Origin: Gloeopeniophorella convolvens
Lineage: Eukaryota; Basidiomycota; Agaricomycetes; Russulales
DNA length: 64,000 nucleotides
Assembly: GCA_022496205.1 (NCBI GenBank)
Contig: WTXD01000007.1
Location: 682,001 to 746,000, forward strand
Direction: 5' to 3'
Position numbers and translations under genes: made by a program. Below are positions 1 through 11,989 of the stretch, one piece after another (position 1 is the stretch's first letter; each line of letters opens with the position of its first letter). Under the pieces are notes generated by a model. The model was given only the letters and a program-made list of their open reading frames with translations. It did no database searches and was not told the DNA's origin.

Positions 1-28
1 AGGCAGGAGGAGGGTGAGCGGGGGCCAT
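1..28 (-). CDS. Possible 5' end of a gene leaving the left edge
   Basis: On the minus strand an ATG at 28 opens a frame reading M-A-P-A-H-P-P-P-A to the window edge, preceded by a pyrimidine-rich leader. Only nine codons are visible, so neither function nor reality of the gene can be judged. It could equally be chance. Confidence 0.2.
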
Positions 29-1575
29 ACTTGAGCTTGAAGATGCTAGGGTGGTAGCGACGAGGTCTTGTAGGGCGTAAGAGTGCTAGTCTGTTGGAAC
101 CAGCGTAAGGATAAGATGCCATGGCACACCGACATTTGAAAAGTTGGAAAGGGTTTGGGCGAGTAGATGAAATTGCAATCTACATGCTTGGAGGCGATCA
201 GGCCAGGACTGACATCACGTCAGAAATGTGAAATCGCTGCAGTCAGAGGCAATTCCTGATTTCCGGGAGCCGTTGGGTATAGGGGCCATGAAGAATTGAC
301 CGTGCAAGTGGGCAGCGCAGGCAGGTCCTAGAGTCGCCGAAAGTTGGTCTGCGAGCTCGGAGGTGGCGAAGTCTATAATCTTCGAGAGGTAGTCGATTGA
401 GCACTGTGACATCATTCGAGACCAAGCTAAGGTTTGGTTGGCCGGAGCAATCTGGGCCGGCAGTTGAGGTACGGTTCTGACCGATGGGTATGAACACGGG
501 CGTGAATGGATGCACCGCGGCGGGGGTTGGTGTTTTCAACTTGCGCCCGACGATGGGCGAGTTGGCAAGAGTCGGCGTCTGTTCGGCTCTTCCTGGCCCG
601 GGAGTCGGGACGTCCCCGTTCCGCCGGCCGAAAGCGGCCGAAGCAGACCTCGCCAAACTTTGCCTTGAACGCGGCACTGCTCAACCGAACTAGCGCACTG
701 GCAGGACGTCGACTCAGCAAGCAGACGATCAAATAGCGGATATGGCTACCATTTTCGACTACTAGAGGATCAAGCGCGGAGGCAGCTGATTCACTGGTCC
801 TCCAGAGGCTGGCGCCGCACTTGAAGGACCTACACTGCGTTACGGGAGGCGTGCCAGCACTATTCAGAGGCGTTCTGTTCGTGCTTCGGGCCTCGAGTGC
901 ATGCGAGGTTGTGATTGCTCTTCGCATCCACCTCAAATTAAGGCTTCAACTGAACCCACCCACTCCTCCCTTATCTCTCCTCATTTTGCTTTCGGATGCA
1001 GTGGTCGTCAAAGCGCGGGTCTGCCTGGCAGCCGCAGGCACCAAGTAGTTGCCATCGCCTTCGAGACGTTCGGCAATCTAGTCCAAGTAAGAGTATACTC
1101 TCTCAGACCCCTCACCAGGACAGGCCTGTCTGTTCGGTGTCGTGTACCTCGACGATGCCGGTCCGGAAACTGTCCACCATGTCTCGAACCCAGTCGGCCA
1201 AGGCAACATTCCTCGAACCTTTCCCAGTCTGCCAAGGGACCATGAAGCTGTCCTCACAGGCCCGACCGGCTACCTCGAAATCTACCCGGTTCGATTCTCA
1301 TTCGCTAATCGACAGCACCCCGTCGATACATTATTGTCAGGAAAATCTGCCGGGTATGCTGGTCCGGTGCTAGAAACCTCCACAAAAGTTCAACGGCAAG
1401 GTCTCGACACATTGAGGCCACGATCATGATGTCCTTATAATGACCATAGCCACAATGCTAAGCCACAACACATCGATCTGGCTTCGTTCAACCCACTTCG
1501 CAGCGCCCTTCCCCAGCTGCTTTACCCAACCATCGCCCACCCTCCCAAGGTCTTCTACCACCCGCCGACCCCCAG
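29..1575. other. No supportable gene
   Basis: Several short overlapping frames exist on both strands (the longest about 145 codons, minus strand, 243-677), but none has recognisable motifs, a coherent splice pattern or a clear advantage over its shadow frames. The stretch 1420-1575, just before the membrane-protein start, is CT-rich, as expected for a basidiomycete core promoter or 5' UTR. Confidence 0.4.
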
Positions 1576-2343
1576 ATGACCGAAGAGGCCTCCAAATCTC
1601 CTTTCCTCTATTCTTTTCTCATCGGTGTCGTTGTCGTCTTGGCACTCAGCACCTTGTCCTTCGTTCTCCTCCCTGCATGGTTTTATTTCCGCGGCCGAAA
1701 GCTCGGACTTGCGCTATCGAAGACCGCGATCGAATCGCCCAGTCGCATGGAAGAAGGGCTCTCGGCACCAGATCCGTTCGACTTTTCCTGCCGCGGCCCC
1801 AGCAGGCTGGGTGGCATCTCCCCATCGCCAGCCGCGATGGTCTCGGACGAGAGCAGGAAATCTCGACTGTCGCAGCAAGTTGGAGTCACAGAGAGGACCG
1901 AGAAACGTGGTACCCTGCAAACCCGTTCAAGCTGGTCACGAGCATCTATTCCCATCATTCTCCATCCGACCGAGGAAGTTGAGCCCGAGGGCTACACCGA
2001 CCTGATTGGGAGAGCTGGGGGCGTCTTGAATCTCACCAATGCCGAGCAAGCACAGCCACGACACCTTTCATTCCTCCTCTTTCCTCCTCCGCCGAATAAC
2101 ACCCCCTTGCCTCCCATGCCTCTGATACCCAATAGCAGGATCTCTGCATCCACTGTTTGGAGTCAGGAAAGCATGTGGCCGCTGGAAAAGAAGTCGGTCA
2201 TTCCTACGCCCTCTCCTGTGTACCTGTCGGTTCCACGCAGGGTCATCACTTTCTCTCGCTCCGAAGCTCCCGGCTCCGCAAGTTTGCGCTCAATAGACTC
2301 TCTTCCACGTAGCGTCGGACAGTCGGACCATGATGATTATTGA
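1576..2343 (+). CDS. Hypothetical single-pass membrane protein
   Basis: A 255-residue open frame. After a short N-terminus (MTEEASKSPFLYS) residues about 13-37 form one strong hydrophobic helix (FLIGVVVVLALSTLSFVLL...AWFYF) followed at once by basic residues (RGRK). By the positive-inside rule this suggests a short luminal or extracellular N-terminus and a cytosolic tail of about 215 residues. The tail is Ser/Pro/Arg-rich and low in hydrophobic content, so probably disordered. No catalytic motif or known domain was recognised. The first ATG of the frame was chosen because the membrane helix follows directly. Small fungal proteins of this shape (short head, one helix, long disordered tail) are common and mostly uncharacterised. 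In-frame introns in the tail cannot be excluded. Confidence 0.55.
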   Translation: MTEEASKSPFLYSFLIGVVVVLALSTLSFVLLPAWFYFRGRKLGLALSKTAIESPSRMEEGLSAPDPFDFSCRGPSRLGGISPSPAAMVSDESRKSRLSQQVGVTERTEKRGTLQTRSSWSRASIPIILHPTEEVEPEGYTDLIGRAGGVLNLTNAEQAQPRHLSFLLFPPPPNNTPLPPMPLIPNSRISASTVWSQESMWPLEKKSVIPTPSPVYLSVPRRVITFSRSEAPGSASLRSIDSLPRSVGQSDHDDY

Positions 2344-2912
2344 CTGGACTATGGCCGGTGATCCTATCTTTGTTGGTGTTGGTGAAGTATCTGCGAAGAT
2401 TCCTCCCCCTAAAGGGGTTCTAGTAATACGTTCTTTGTTGACTTGTTCCGTTCGCGTCCAACTCGGTGCATTACGTTCGCTCCGTATTGGTGAAACCACG
2501 ATGTCGTGTGTGTGTGGCAGGCGTGTCGCTGTCTGTATAGCTCCATGTAGCAGTTGATTTGCTGAAGAAGGAGTACTAATAAAAGAAAGAAGTTTGTCAT
2601 GTTCGGTCACGGAGCGGGCGTCCTTGAGATACATTGCCAGAAGTAATTCCGGCCGTGGCATCCATCCGCGGCGTTAGCCGGGCATCGACCGCCCTGGCTG
2701 TCCTCTGGAGAACGACGTGGGCGTCGGCCAAGCACAGCTCTCTCTCTATATTTTCTCTCTCTAACCACCACCCGACACCCCTGTGGCCCCCGCAAGACCA
2801 AAGCCACGTCGTCCGGCACGCCACTTCGTAGACCTTCGTCGTCGGTGTCGGCCCATGTGACATCCGCTCGTCTCCCATCCCACGTTTCCCTGTCTGCTCC
2901 GGGTTGCACTCG
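2344..2912. other. Intergenic / promoter region of MED13
   Basis: No supportable gene; frames here are short or antisense shadows. A CT-rich stretch (about 2735-2770) lies upstream of the MED13 start. Confidence 0.4.
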
Positions 2913-5900
2913 ATGGCTACAAGGCCGCCAACAATCTCGCCGGAGAGTTCAGGTTCAGCTGCTCTGGCGCAATCCCCTCCATCTATCGATCTCTCCAATG
3001 AACTCTTGTCCTCTGCCGTTCCTCTTCCCCACGATGCCTCCATCCTCTATGCTGTATTCTCCCCTACCACCTCCCCCGCTCTTCACGCAGAAACTATCGA
3101 GCTTGCGCGAAGACATGTTTTTGAGCTCCGCAAGTCCTCGCTTCTAGATTCTCTCCTCTGCTCTATCCGTGTTGAAAAGGGCACGCAGCAGCTCTATGTT
3201 TTCTCCATCGTCTCCTCCGAAGGTATCGGCGATCCGTCCCACCCACTTTCCAGCTTACGATTTGATCACTTGATTTGTGAGTATTCCTTTGAGCATATAC
3301 ATCCCGCACTCCGTTTTGCGCCGCTCGGATCACCCAGAGGGTTTCACGGGCATGGTGCTCCGCATATTTCTCAGACGTCACTGACTCTGCCGCATATACA
3401 GCCTCGCAAATATCCTCCTTTCGCCCTGCGGCGATCTACGACCCTGCTTCTACTTATTCATTAAATGTTTGGCCCTCGATGTCTCAAATATTCCCTCTGC
3501 ACGCAAACCATCACGCATCGCCCTTATTACCTGTGGAGACATTCCGGATACCATATGCACTATTCATCAAGGCAGTGCGCGAAAGGCTCATCGACGACAT
3601 TTGTTCTGTGCAGGACCATGACCGGCGGTTCTGCAGGCTCAAGGGCGGCTTTCTCATGTTTCCGCAAAATCAGGCGTCGGATTGGGGAATTGGATGGGAG
3701 CATCATGCGCAAAACAGGTGTGTCTCATGCTAATCGGTTTCTTGTGGGCTGCTAACTCGCTTGCAGGCCGTTGATTTACACCTCACTTCACCTCATGCTC
3801 AGTCGTAACCGTATCCTTATCCAACCCCTGCTTCGTCCAACACATTATGTTCCCATCTGCACGTCGCGCCCTTTGCCCTCCGGAACGCCAATAACATTAC
3901 TTCCGTATGGCACGCCCGCCTACTATCTCACGTCATACAATGGTCCAATCGCTACGCTCACGGCGCAGTTCGCGCAGTCGCTGTCAGGTCTTGGCTGCGG
4001 CGAGTGGGCTACTCAGTTCTCGAAGCCTGCCGGTTCTTCCATGCTTGGTGCAAATGCAGGCTGCCACCCGGCATCCCGTGACCCACGGTTCCTGATCGCA
4101 TGGATTGACGTGCAGAACAAGCAGGGCGAAGAAAAGGGCCTCACAGTCATCTGGCCGATCTCGCTCGCAGTTTCTTTCCTTCCCTCATCGGTTTCTCAGC
4201 ATGCTTTGCGACAACTTCCTCACGTACCCGACCTACCGGCCCAGCTTCAGCCTTCCCCACCTCCACCGGCAGCGCCTGTGCCTGTCTTGGGATCCCTCGC
4301 CATCGCATTTGCCACGTCTCCTATCTCGCCGCTCACTCACAGCCCACCACCGCCCCTGTTTCCCACCGCTTTACTGCCCGCCCTCACCCGACGTTCGTAC
4401 CTACCCGGGACCGTTCCGTGCGCGGTTCCTTATAGCGTCTCGGCCGGCACTCTCTCGTCGCTCCAATTTGACTCCGATCTACCGCCACGTGACAACGTAC
4501 AAGGCATCGCGGGCGAGATTGGCGAATACATCGACGCGGTCGTGAAGGAGCGGGAGCGAGAACGGGAGCGTCTACGAAGGGAGCGCGAGAGCACCGGGAC
4601 AAGCAATGATGCCTCGCCTGCGCGAGCCTTGAGTGCCGTGAACACTCCGGGATCTGTTGGCATCTCCTCGCCGATGTCGACGACCTTGATGGGTACAATG
4701 AACTCGCCACCAATGGTCGGGCCTGAGATCGCAATTTCCTCAATTTCCGCTCAAGTACCGACGTCTGGCCCGCTCTCAGTCGGAGCTGAACCGCCCTTAC
4801 AGCCATTCTATCCTTCGCCTCCGCAGACAAACTCAGTGCCGTCATCTTCAATGGACACGATTTCGCAACCTCTGTCGGCATCATCGACATTGGTGCAGCC
4901 CTTCGCACCTGCCATAGAGAGTTCGGCGCCTACCATTGACCCTTCGGCGAATGCCGTAACCTTCTCCACCGATTCCGCCCCTGTGGCTTCCTTCGATTCA
5001 TTCCCCGGATTTGAGAATTGGAGTCAAGACACCGCGCCATGGCAATCATCTGACGCGATTCTCGACATGACACTTGGGGATGTCGGGATGAGCGTAAGCA
5101 TGAATGTTGACTCGCTTCCATATAGTGTCGATCCCATTGCTGGAGGTGGTGGCAGAGCATGGGGTTCGAACGACATGGGCCGTATGGACATTGACAACAC
5201 TGGCCTCGACGACATCTTTACGGATGAGGACTTCAGCTTCTGGGACAGCAAGCCTCAGCAGTCAAGCGTCACCAATGCCACTACTGCCGTTCCTCCTCCC
5301 CTAAACATGAACAGTGGGGCAGGTTTGATGCCCTCCGCCGGCCCTGCAACGCTCGGCATCCCATCCCAGCTTTTCGAGGTTGCCAATCCTCCAACAGAGA
5401 TCATGCCGTCCCATGCACCTGTGTGGCCGTCAAATCCTCTCGCAGTGGGCTTTCTGCAACAAGGCAGCGTGCTGGAGGCTCCCCCTGAGCTAGTCCCGTC
5501 TTCGCCAGTCAAGACCCTTTCCCCTCCTTCGGGCCCTGCGACACCGCGCCACGTCGCTCTTGACCCTGCAGTGCGCCTCACGCCACGGTCACCGTTAGCA
5601 GGTGGGGGTGTTTTCGACGCAATTCCGTTCGCGTCTATCCATCGCATAGCAGACGGCAAGTACACTGCAGGCAAGTTCGCGTTGCCCAGTCCACCGGACG
5701 AAGAAGACCGGACACAGCCCATCACTGGGCCGTCATCGCCAGGAAAGAGCGGCTGGTGGAACCGTTACAACGCTGCAACGGACCCGCGTGTTGGTGTCGT
5801 GCGCAAGTTGATTGGCATCAAGCGCAGGCACACAGATGCAAGCGTGGGGTCCTCGCACTGGACCCGGGCTTCACAAGAGTGGGCACGTGACGTCATGCAA

Positions 5901-8199
5901 ACACCACCTCCAGAGGACGGTTACTGTCTGTCCGACGACAGCGAATCAGACGATGACGACGATAACATGCTGCTGGATAACGATGAAGACGACCCGACAT
6001 CGCCTGTCGCGGGCTCCCGCCCATTTACTCCACTGCCCGCGTACATTCCACTGGGACCAACTTTGTTGCACACATACTTCCAGCACAGCCATCTGCTCCC
6101 TCTCAGCACGCCGTTACGCCCATCACGCATGGTAACATCACCTCCCGGCCAGACCCCCAGTGCTGCGCCAGTCTCGGTGCCAACGCCAGTGTCGCCAGCT
6201 GCTCTGCTCGGCGTGACGCCGGAGAAGTCGAAGTCGTTCGAGGCAGCCGCGCAGATTCTTGCGAAAGAGGTGGTCGAGAGCGCAACATGGAACGACGCGT
6301 GGCATGCGCATGCTGCGGACTCCTGGCCCGAGCACCGCTCAGTAACGGGGGTGTGGCAGGCGGATGTGCGCCGCGTCGCCAAGGCCCTCGCGGGGCTGCC
6401 TGGCCTACAGGGCCCGCTCGACTTGCAGTCCGTGTTCAGCTCCGAGGAGAAGCAGCCCGTGCTGGAGCAGCTCGAACCGCCCTACCTCTCGGTCGCGAAG
6501 TCGGAGGGCCTGATCCAGGTCTTGCCGACTGCGCTCAGGTTCTGGGACAAGCTAGGGTTGAGTCCGAGGGCGGGGAAGAAGAACATATGTGCGTTTGTGT
6601 TTTTTGAGGAGCTCGATGACGCTCGCGTGGATGCAGTCGACAAGTGGCTACATTGGATATCTTCGACGTATACGGTGAGCGACGCTGTACGCAACCTACG
6701 GTGACCTTTCCTCTGACTCGTTGCTGCAGGGGCATAACCTTGGGGATCACGAACGCGGAAGTGCACGCGGCTGCATACGCGATGGACTCGTCCCGGTCAA
6801 ATTTGATTCGTTCCGCAGGACGTTGTGTGAGTCTGTTCGCCGGTATTTGTGCCCTGCCATCACTGACCACCAGGTATAGCGAATTTTGTTGCACTACTGC
6901 CGCCGTCAAACTCCAACTACGTTTTCTACATCGCTATGCCCCCTTCTGCCATCACCATCACCAGCCCCGTGTTACGCCAAGTGTTCTCAGCTGTTAAGCG
7001 CGCGCAGAAGACGCATACAGAAGAGCAAATTCTGTTCCAGTTCTTACCCGCGCACATGGTATACTCCCTCAAGCTTCCGTTCCTGGACCGTGGTGGCGCC
7101 TTTGCGTTCGTCTCGTCCATTTACAGCCGCATTATGCTCCCGGTCGACCGCGCCATGTCCCGCCAGATCACGGCCAGCAGCCAGCGGATCCGCGACTTCT
7201 TCCAAGAGCCCTCGTTCGCGCTGGCCCGGCCACTTCACACGAAGGTCCACCTCGTACGGCAATTCCCGGTCCTTTCCCTGGACGTGGTGGATAGGCATAC
7301 ACTGCTTCATGTTGGGTACCGTCTGTCGAGCTGTGGGAAGTGGATATACGCTTGCTGTGTGGACCAGCGAGGGGAAGCACACGATCTTGCTGTGTGGTTA
7401 CTACCGAGCGAGTCTCCGGAGACCTTCATCATTCAGCAACTGTGGACGTTCGCGGTGAACTTTGCGAAGCGAGCAAGCGTGGAGTGGCGAATCATCATAG
7501 CCAAACTTGGATCGATGGATGCCCGAGAGCTCGAGGGTGAGGAGGATACATTTTCACTGTCAATCATGGAGCTAACAATTCTTCGCAGCTTGGACGCAGC
7601 ATCTCGATAGTACCGTCCCGGTGGGCAGAGAGCTGCCTATGGTCCACGTTAGCCTCATGTGCATCGAGACGGACGCGACGTGGACGTTTATCGCGCCGCA
7701 AGGCACTGCCAAGCGCTCGCCACCACCCGAGAGCCGGTCCTCGAAACCCTCCTCGGGAAGCTTCATGACCGACGCCTCTTCCGTGACGTACTGCTTCAAT
7801 CACGGCGCGCACATCGACCTCCTGCCCCCTTCCGTTGCGAGTGCCGACTTTGAGTCCGCCCACTCCTACATCCCCGACTTGCCCGACGGCAGCTCGCCGC
7901 CAGACGAGCAGCACGTCCGGTCCTTGCGCTCCGTCACACTTGTGCGGGTGCCCTACGCAGCAGACCTCACCTCAATTGCGATGCTGCATCTGCACCAGTT
8001 GCACTCAGCGCGCTCGGGTCGCTCGTCCTTGACTATACCGGACCCGGACACGCTACTGGAGGTAACCCGGAACTATCACGAGCTTGCCGCGCTCGCCCGC
8101 GCGCGCTGGCTCAAGGCAAACCCCATCCTTCCCTTCCATCTCGGCGCGCTCGAAGTCATCGACCGCGCACTCGCCGGCAGCTTCAACACGGAAGCATAA
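2913..8199 (+). CDS. MED13: Mediator complex subunit 13 (SRB9/SSN2 homologue)
   Basis: MED13 links the CDK8 kinase module to core Mediator and so controls RNA polymerase II initiation in the nucleus. Predicted exons 2913-3276, 3402-3717, 3767-6674, 6730-6826, 6880-7536, 7589-8199 join in phase to 1,650 residues. The N-terminal part (about 1-330) carries family hallmarks, including FSKPAGSSMLGANAG and FLIAWIDVQNKQG. The middle is a long Ser/Pro/Thr-rich linker with an RERERER stretch and an acidic DDDDD patch, as usual for the family. The C-terminal PIWI/MID-like block is clear (ILFQFLPAHMVYSLKLPFL; RLSSCGKWIYACCVDQRGE; VHVSLMCIETDATWTFIAP). The ATG at 2913 was chosen because no ATG lies upstream in frame. 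Identity rests on recognised conserved blocks at both ends. Confidence 0.9.
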
Positions 8200-8495
8200 G
8201 GCCTCCCGATTCCCTCTTTTTCGGCTTTCTATTCCTCTCCTCTGTTGATTTGCATCACTGGTTTCCATATCTGCGCTTTCTGTCGTCGTCTGTCCCGCGC
8301 TATGTACCGTCTCTGGTTCTTAATTCCGCCTGGATCACACATATCATCTCGCATCGTATCATGCTTACTTTACCCAGCTGCTGTAGAGGGATCGGGCCAA
8401 TGTATCACTATCATCATCGATACTAGCTATTATATTATCATTGTGCAATTTCGCATGCGATGGCAACCCCCGTCCTGCTGGCTGACCCAGGCTCC

Positions 8496-9468
8496 TCACT
8501 GGTTCTTCTTCTCGTCAGCGTTGAAGCCCTTCGGTGGCTGCACGCGCAGCGGCGACTGGATGCTCGCGAGCGCGGACACGCCGAGAAGGACGACAGGAAC
8601 GAGGATGAAGAGCACGAGGAGCAGGCTCGTGATGAGCGCGGGCGTGAGCAGCTGGTAACGCGCGAGAATGCCGCCTTCGGGAGACGGCGACGGCGCGGGC
8701 GCGTCCTGGCGCCGCGAGCCGGCGAAGAGAACGAGGTGCCGCGGGAAGACGCGCACGATGCGCTCGAGCTCGTCCGCGAGGCGGGACTCTGTGCATAGGC
8801 AGTGGGTCAGCGCCTAACTGTGGGCGGTGAGAGTAGAGTATGGGCAGGCGCACCGTGTTCTGCAACGGCACGCTTGCGCGCGCCCGCGCTTTCGGTCACG
8901 GCAGGCATGGACATGCATACGACGTGCTTCGAGCCGGATGCGACCTCCGCGGGCCCCGCACCGACGGGGAAGGCGAGCTGCTGCGCGCCGCAGCGCTGTG
9001 CGACTGCGGCGGCGAGGTCTTGCATGGACTCCGCACTTGGAGAGAGATGCGCATAGGGGAGTTGGATAGATGACGGAGAATCTTGCAGGCGCATGGCGAT
9101 GGAGGAGGACGAGGCGAGAGAGCGCAGGTCGGATGCGTGCAGCTAGGCATGAGGAGCAGGTTAGCGGGTGATGACTTGTGTGCACTGTGCGGGGTAGGGC
9201 GCACCCCAGGCTGGTCCACCATGATCACTGCGTCAAACTTGCAGATGTCATCGTCGAGTAGAATGTCGCCGAAGATGTCGTTCAAATGTGTGGCCGAGGA
9301 TAGCCGGTCGAGGGCGGAGGACCTGCAACGCGCTGCTCAGATCGCCCGAACGCGTGGATGTGGGACGTCGAGTTACCTGTGGGATGACCACGCGACAACA
9401 GGCAAGGTATTGGAGAAAGAAAGAACCGCCGGGAGCGAGGCTATTATGGCGAGTGCGGCGTAACGCAT
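8496..9468 (-). CDS. BIG1: BIG1-like ER membrane protein (beta-1,6-glucan assembly)
   Basis: BIG1 is a fungal ER protein needed for normal cell-wall beta-1,6-glucan. Exons (minus) 9468-9377, 9322-9205, 9142-8854, 8788-8496 join in phase to 263 residues. They encode a cleavable signal peptide (MRYAALAIIASLPAVLSF), then the family motif VDQPGLHASDLRSL, which is split exactly across intron 2, and near the C-terminus a single membrane helix (ALITSLLLVLFILVPVVLLGVSALASIQSP). The protein ends in PPKGFNADEKKNQ, a lysine-containing cytosolic tail compatible with ER retention. The exact phase match of all three junctions and recovery of the motif support the model. It is tail-to-tail with MED13, about 300 bp away. 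It is somewhat short but within the range I expect for the family. Confidence 0.82.
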
Positions 9469-9726
9469 CGTGTTGGTCGTCGAGGTCGGTGGTGGTCACG
9501 GCGAACGCGCGCGTTGGACAACGGCGAATGCAGCGCCGGGCCGCAATTTGCCGCATCATCGACGTTCCCCAGTCCTTCCCCGGTTCCCGCGGCGCACGTC
9601 TGACTTTGCTTCTCCCGTCTCACAAAAACTGACAATGCACTATCTCGCGTTTATTTCGAGTACACCACGTCTAGCAACACACTTCTCTATTGTATGCAAG
9701 TGAGTCAAAGCTCCGTACTCCTGCAT

Positions 9727-10736
9727 TCAAGCAACAGGAGCGTTATCAACTGCCCGTGACGGGTTCCAGCCGGGATAGATATCGTTGTCCGACTTCACTG
9801 CAGGACCGGCGGTCGCGAATATCGTGTGCAAGAAAGCGATAAAGTCGCCGGGATTGGCAGCTACCCTCTCTTGGAGTTCCGAAACCGGGACATAGGTGAT
9901 TTCCAGTTTCTTTCCGGTCTTTTCCTGGTATTCTTTGAAGATCTCATTGAAGGTCTGTGATGTCGTCATGCCAGGCTGTTATATCTGTATCTTGCGATGC
10001 AAACTGTTTACACGTACAGTGGTATCTCCGGCCAGGGTGAAGGAACGGTTCTTCAGTTGCTCGGCGGGCAAATGAGTCAACACGTAAGATATGTATCGCG
10101 CAGTGTCGGACCTGGACGTGAACGAAATCTGCGCGTTCCCGTCACCCGCGACAGTCACCTTTCCCCCGACAACGTCCAGCCACAGATACCTGAATACGAT
10201 TAGCACCATCCAGTTGTCCAAAGTTCGGTTCCGGCTCACGGAGTGAAGATGTAGTCAGAGAACGGCCCTGTGAAGAAGAGCGCATACGGCAGGTCCAATG
10301 CTTTCAGGTGAGTCTGAATTGCAGCTTTCTGCCCGAAGGGCCCTTCGCTAGCTCCCTCCGTGTCACCGCCCCACTCTGATGGCAAGAACAGCTTGACGCC
10401 AGCCTCCTTTGCGGCTTCGGCGATGGTTGTTTGAATACCAACTGCTCTCGGGGAGATAGCAGAAATCACAACGTCCACTCCAGTCAGCGCGTTCTTGATG
10501 GACTCCTTGCTCGAGTAATCCACAACGAACACTTTGGCACCTTTGTCAATGACGTTTGCGGACTCCTGCATCGCATAGTAAGCATTTGTTGTATTCAACA
10601 GCAAGCTACTCACGTCACGCGTAAGCACGACGACCTCGTCCACGGTGCCCGCGGCCTTGTCCTTCAGGAACTGACGGACGAAAAAGTTGCCCACATCTCC
10701 GGCACCTACAATGGCGAAGTTCTTGTATCCAGACAT
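9727..10736 (-). CDS. NmrA-like / isoflavone-reductase-like NAD(P)-binding protein
   Basis: Exons (minus) 10736-10614, 10565-10240, 10189-10018, 9975-9727 join in phase to 289 residues. The N-terminus has a Rossmann dinucleotide motif, AIVGAGDVGNFFVRQFL. This is followed by VFVVDYSSKESIKNAL and GVDVVISAISP, then FLPSEWGGDTEG and a C-terminal helical region (TFNEIFKEYQEKTGKK). These mark the NmrA/isoflavone reductase-like group of atypical short-chain dehydrogenases, which act as redox sensors or reduce small aromatic substrates. The substrate cannot be told. The Ser-Glu-Trp motif sits where plant enzymes have SEFG. A degenerate tandem relative lies immediately downstream on the plus-strand map (11153-11960), so this is the surviving copy of a duplication. 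Confidence 0.85.
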
Positions 10737-11152
10737 GTTCCCGCGTACAATGTCGAACAACACAGTACAAGAGCGACTTTATATACTGGACTGCCTGGCC
10801 GGCACGCTCATGGACGCGTCATACGGACCCCACATTGCGGCACCCAGAGATGACGATTGGTAAAACGCCTCCATATCTGTAGCGCTGACTTCCCGTTTAG
10901 CATCACCGGCGTGTGCTTTTCGCCACCATCTTTACTGACCAAGGCACAACCAAGACAACTTCAGTCGATAATATATCAAATTCAGGGGCGCTTGCGACTG
11001 CGCGCTGACTCAGATAAGCCAGTTACCTCGCCGGTAAGGCCAAGTTATGATGGTTAGCTCCCCCCGGATTACTATTCGATCACAAATCACTATTACATTT
11101 TCACCCCCCTTTGCACTACTGAGAAATCGACCACCGGACCGTCTTGGGAGCG
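10737..11152. other. Intergenic between the two NmrA-like copies
   Basis: No gene seen. It lies between the intact copy's start and the degenerate copy's end and presumably holds the promoter of the intact copy. Confidence 0.4.
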
Positions 11153-11960
11153 TCAATCAGAAGGGTAGTTATTGGCTATTGATGATGGGTTCCAGCTGGG
11201 ACATAGGTGATTATACGTTGTCACGAATGGACCCGCCGTGGCCCAGACGTGATGCAGGTAGGCAAGGGAGTCGTAGGGATTCGCAGCAATCTTGGCCTCG
11301 AGTTCTGGGATTGGGATGTGAGTGACCTCCGCTTTCTTCCCCGTCTTCCCCTCGTAGCCTTGAATATCTCATTGAACGACTGTCACAGGCCTCGTGGTTA
11401 GATAACACTGCAGCTCCATCAACTGTCACGGAGCTCCTACATACCTTCGTATGCCCTGCCAACCTGAATGACCTATTCTCCAGCTGCTCGGCGGGTAGGT
11501 TGATCAAGACATAGATGAGGTACTGCATAGTGTCGGGCAACGCAGTGAACGAGATTTGCTTGTTCCCGTCACCTCCAACAGATACCTTCCCGGAGGCGAG
11601 GTCAAGCCCAACGAATCCGGCCCGGTGTAGAACAGCGCCTATGGCAGTTCCAATGCTTTCAGTTTACCGTGGGGTTCCGCCTTGGCCCGGGACAGCCCCC
11701 CCCCCCCCATTGCGCCCTCCGTCACGCCCCCGAACTCGGACCGCACGAAGAGCCTAACGTCGGCGTCCTTCGCTGCCTCAGCGACCACGCCCTGGATGCC
11801 ATACCCCCTCCCAGCCAAGGTGGAGATGACGACGTCCACGCCGGCCAGTGCTCCCTTGATCGACTCTCTATTTGCGTAGTCGATCCGAAGGACCTGGACG
11901 TCGCCGTTGAAGGTGCTCCCGGAGTCCTGTCGCACGGAGACGACAGTAGTAAGCGCCGGC
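11153..11960 (-). pseudogene. Degenerate tandem copy of the NmrA-like gene
   Basis: Segments clearly related to the neighbouring intact gene appear in order but in different frames. They are DYANRESIKGALAGVDVVIST, FVRSEFGGVTEGA, KLKALELP, ISFTALPDTMQYLIYVLINL, PAEQLENRSFRLAG and, in another frame, GKTGKKAEVTHIPIPELEAK ending near WNPSS. Damage visible: a TAG replaces the Tyr codon just after LELP (about 11640); the block corresponding to FSDYIFTP and its intron is deleted, with a frame change; a one-base loss breaks the frame in FNEIFK...GKTGKK; and the N-terminal Rossmann exon is not found upstream. A run of 13 C (G on the coding strand) lies at 11696-11708. It is best read as a dead tandem duplicate; a spliced rescue of all the breaks looks implausible. 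Confidence 0.8.
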
Positions 11961-11989
11961 TGTACTGCTGCGGGTCGCACGACCTACTG

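Noticed and set aside
1280..1300. B-box-like GGTTCGATTC
   Set aside because: No matching A box or acceptor stem; likely chance.
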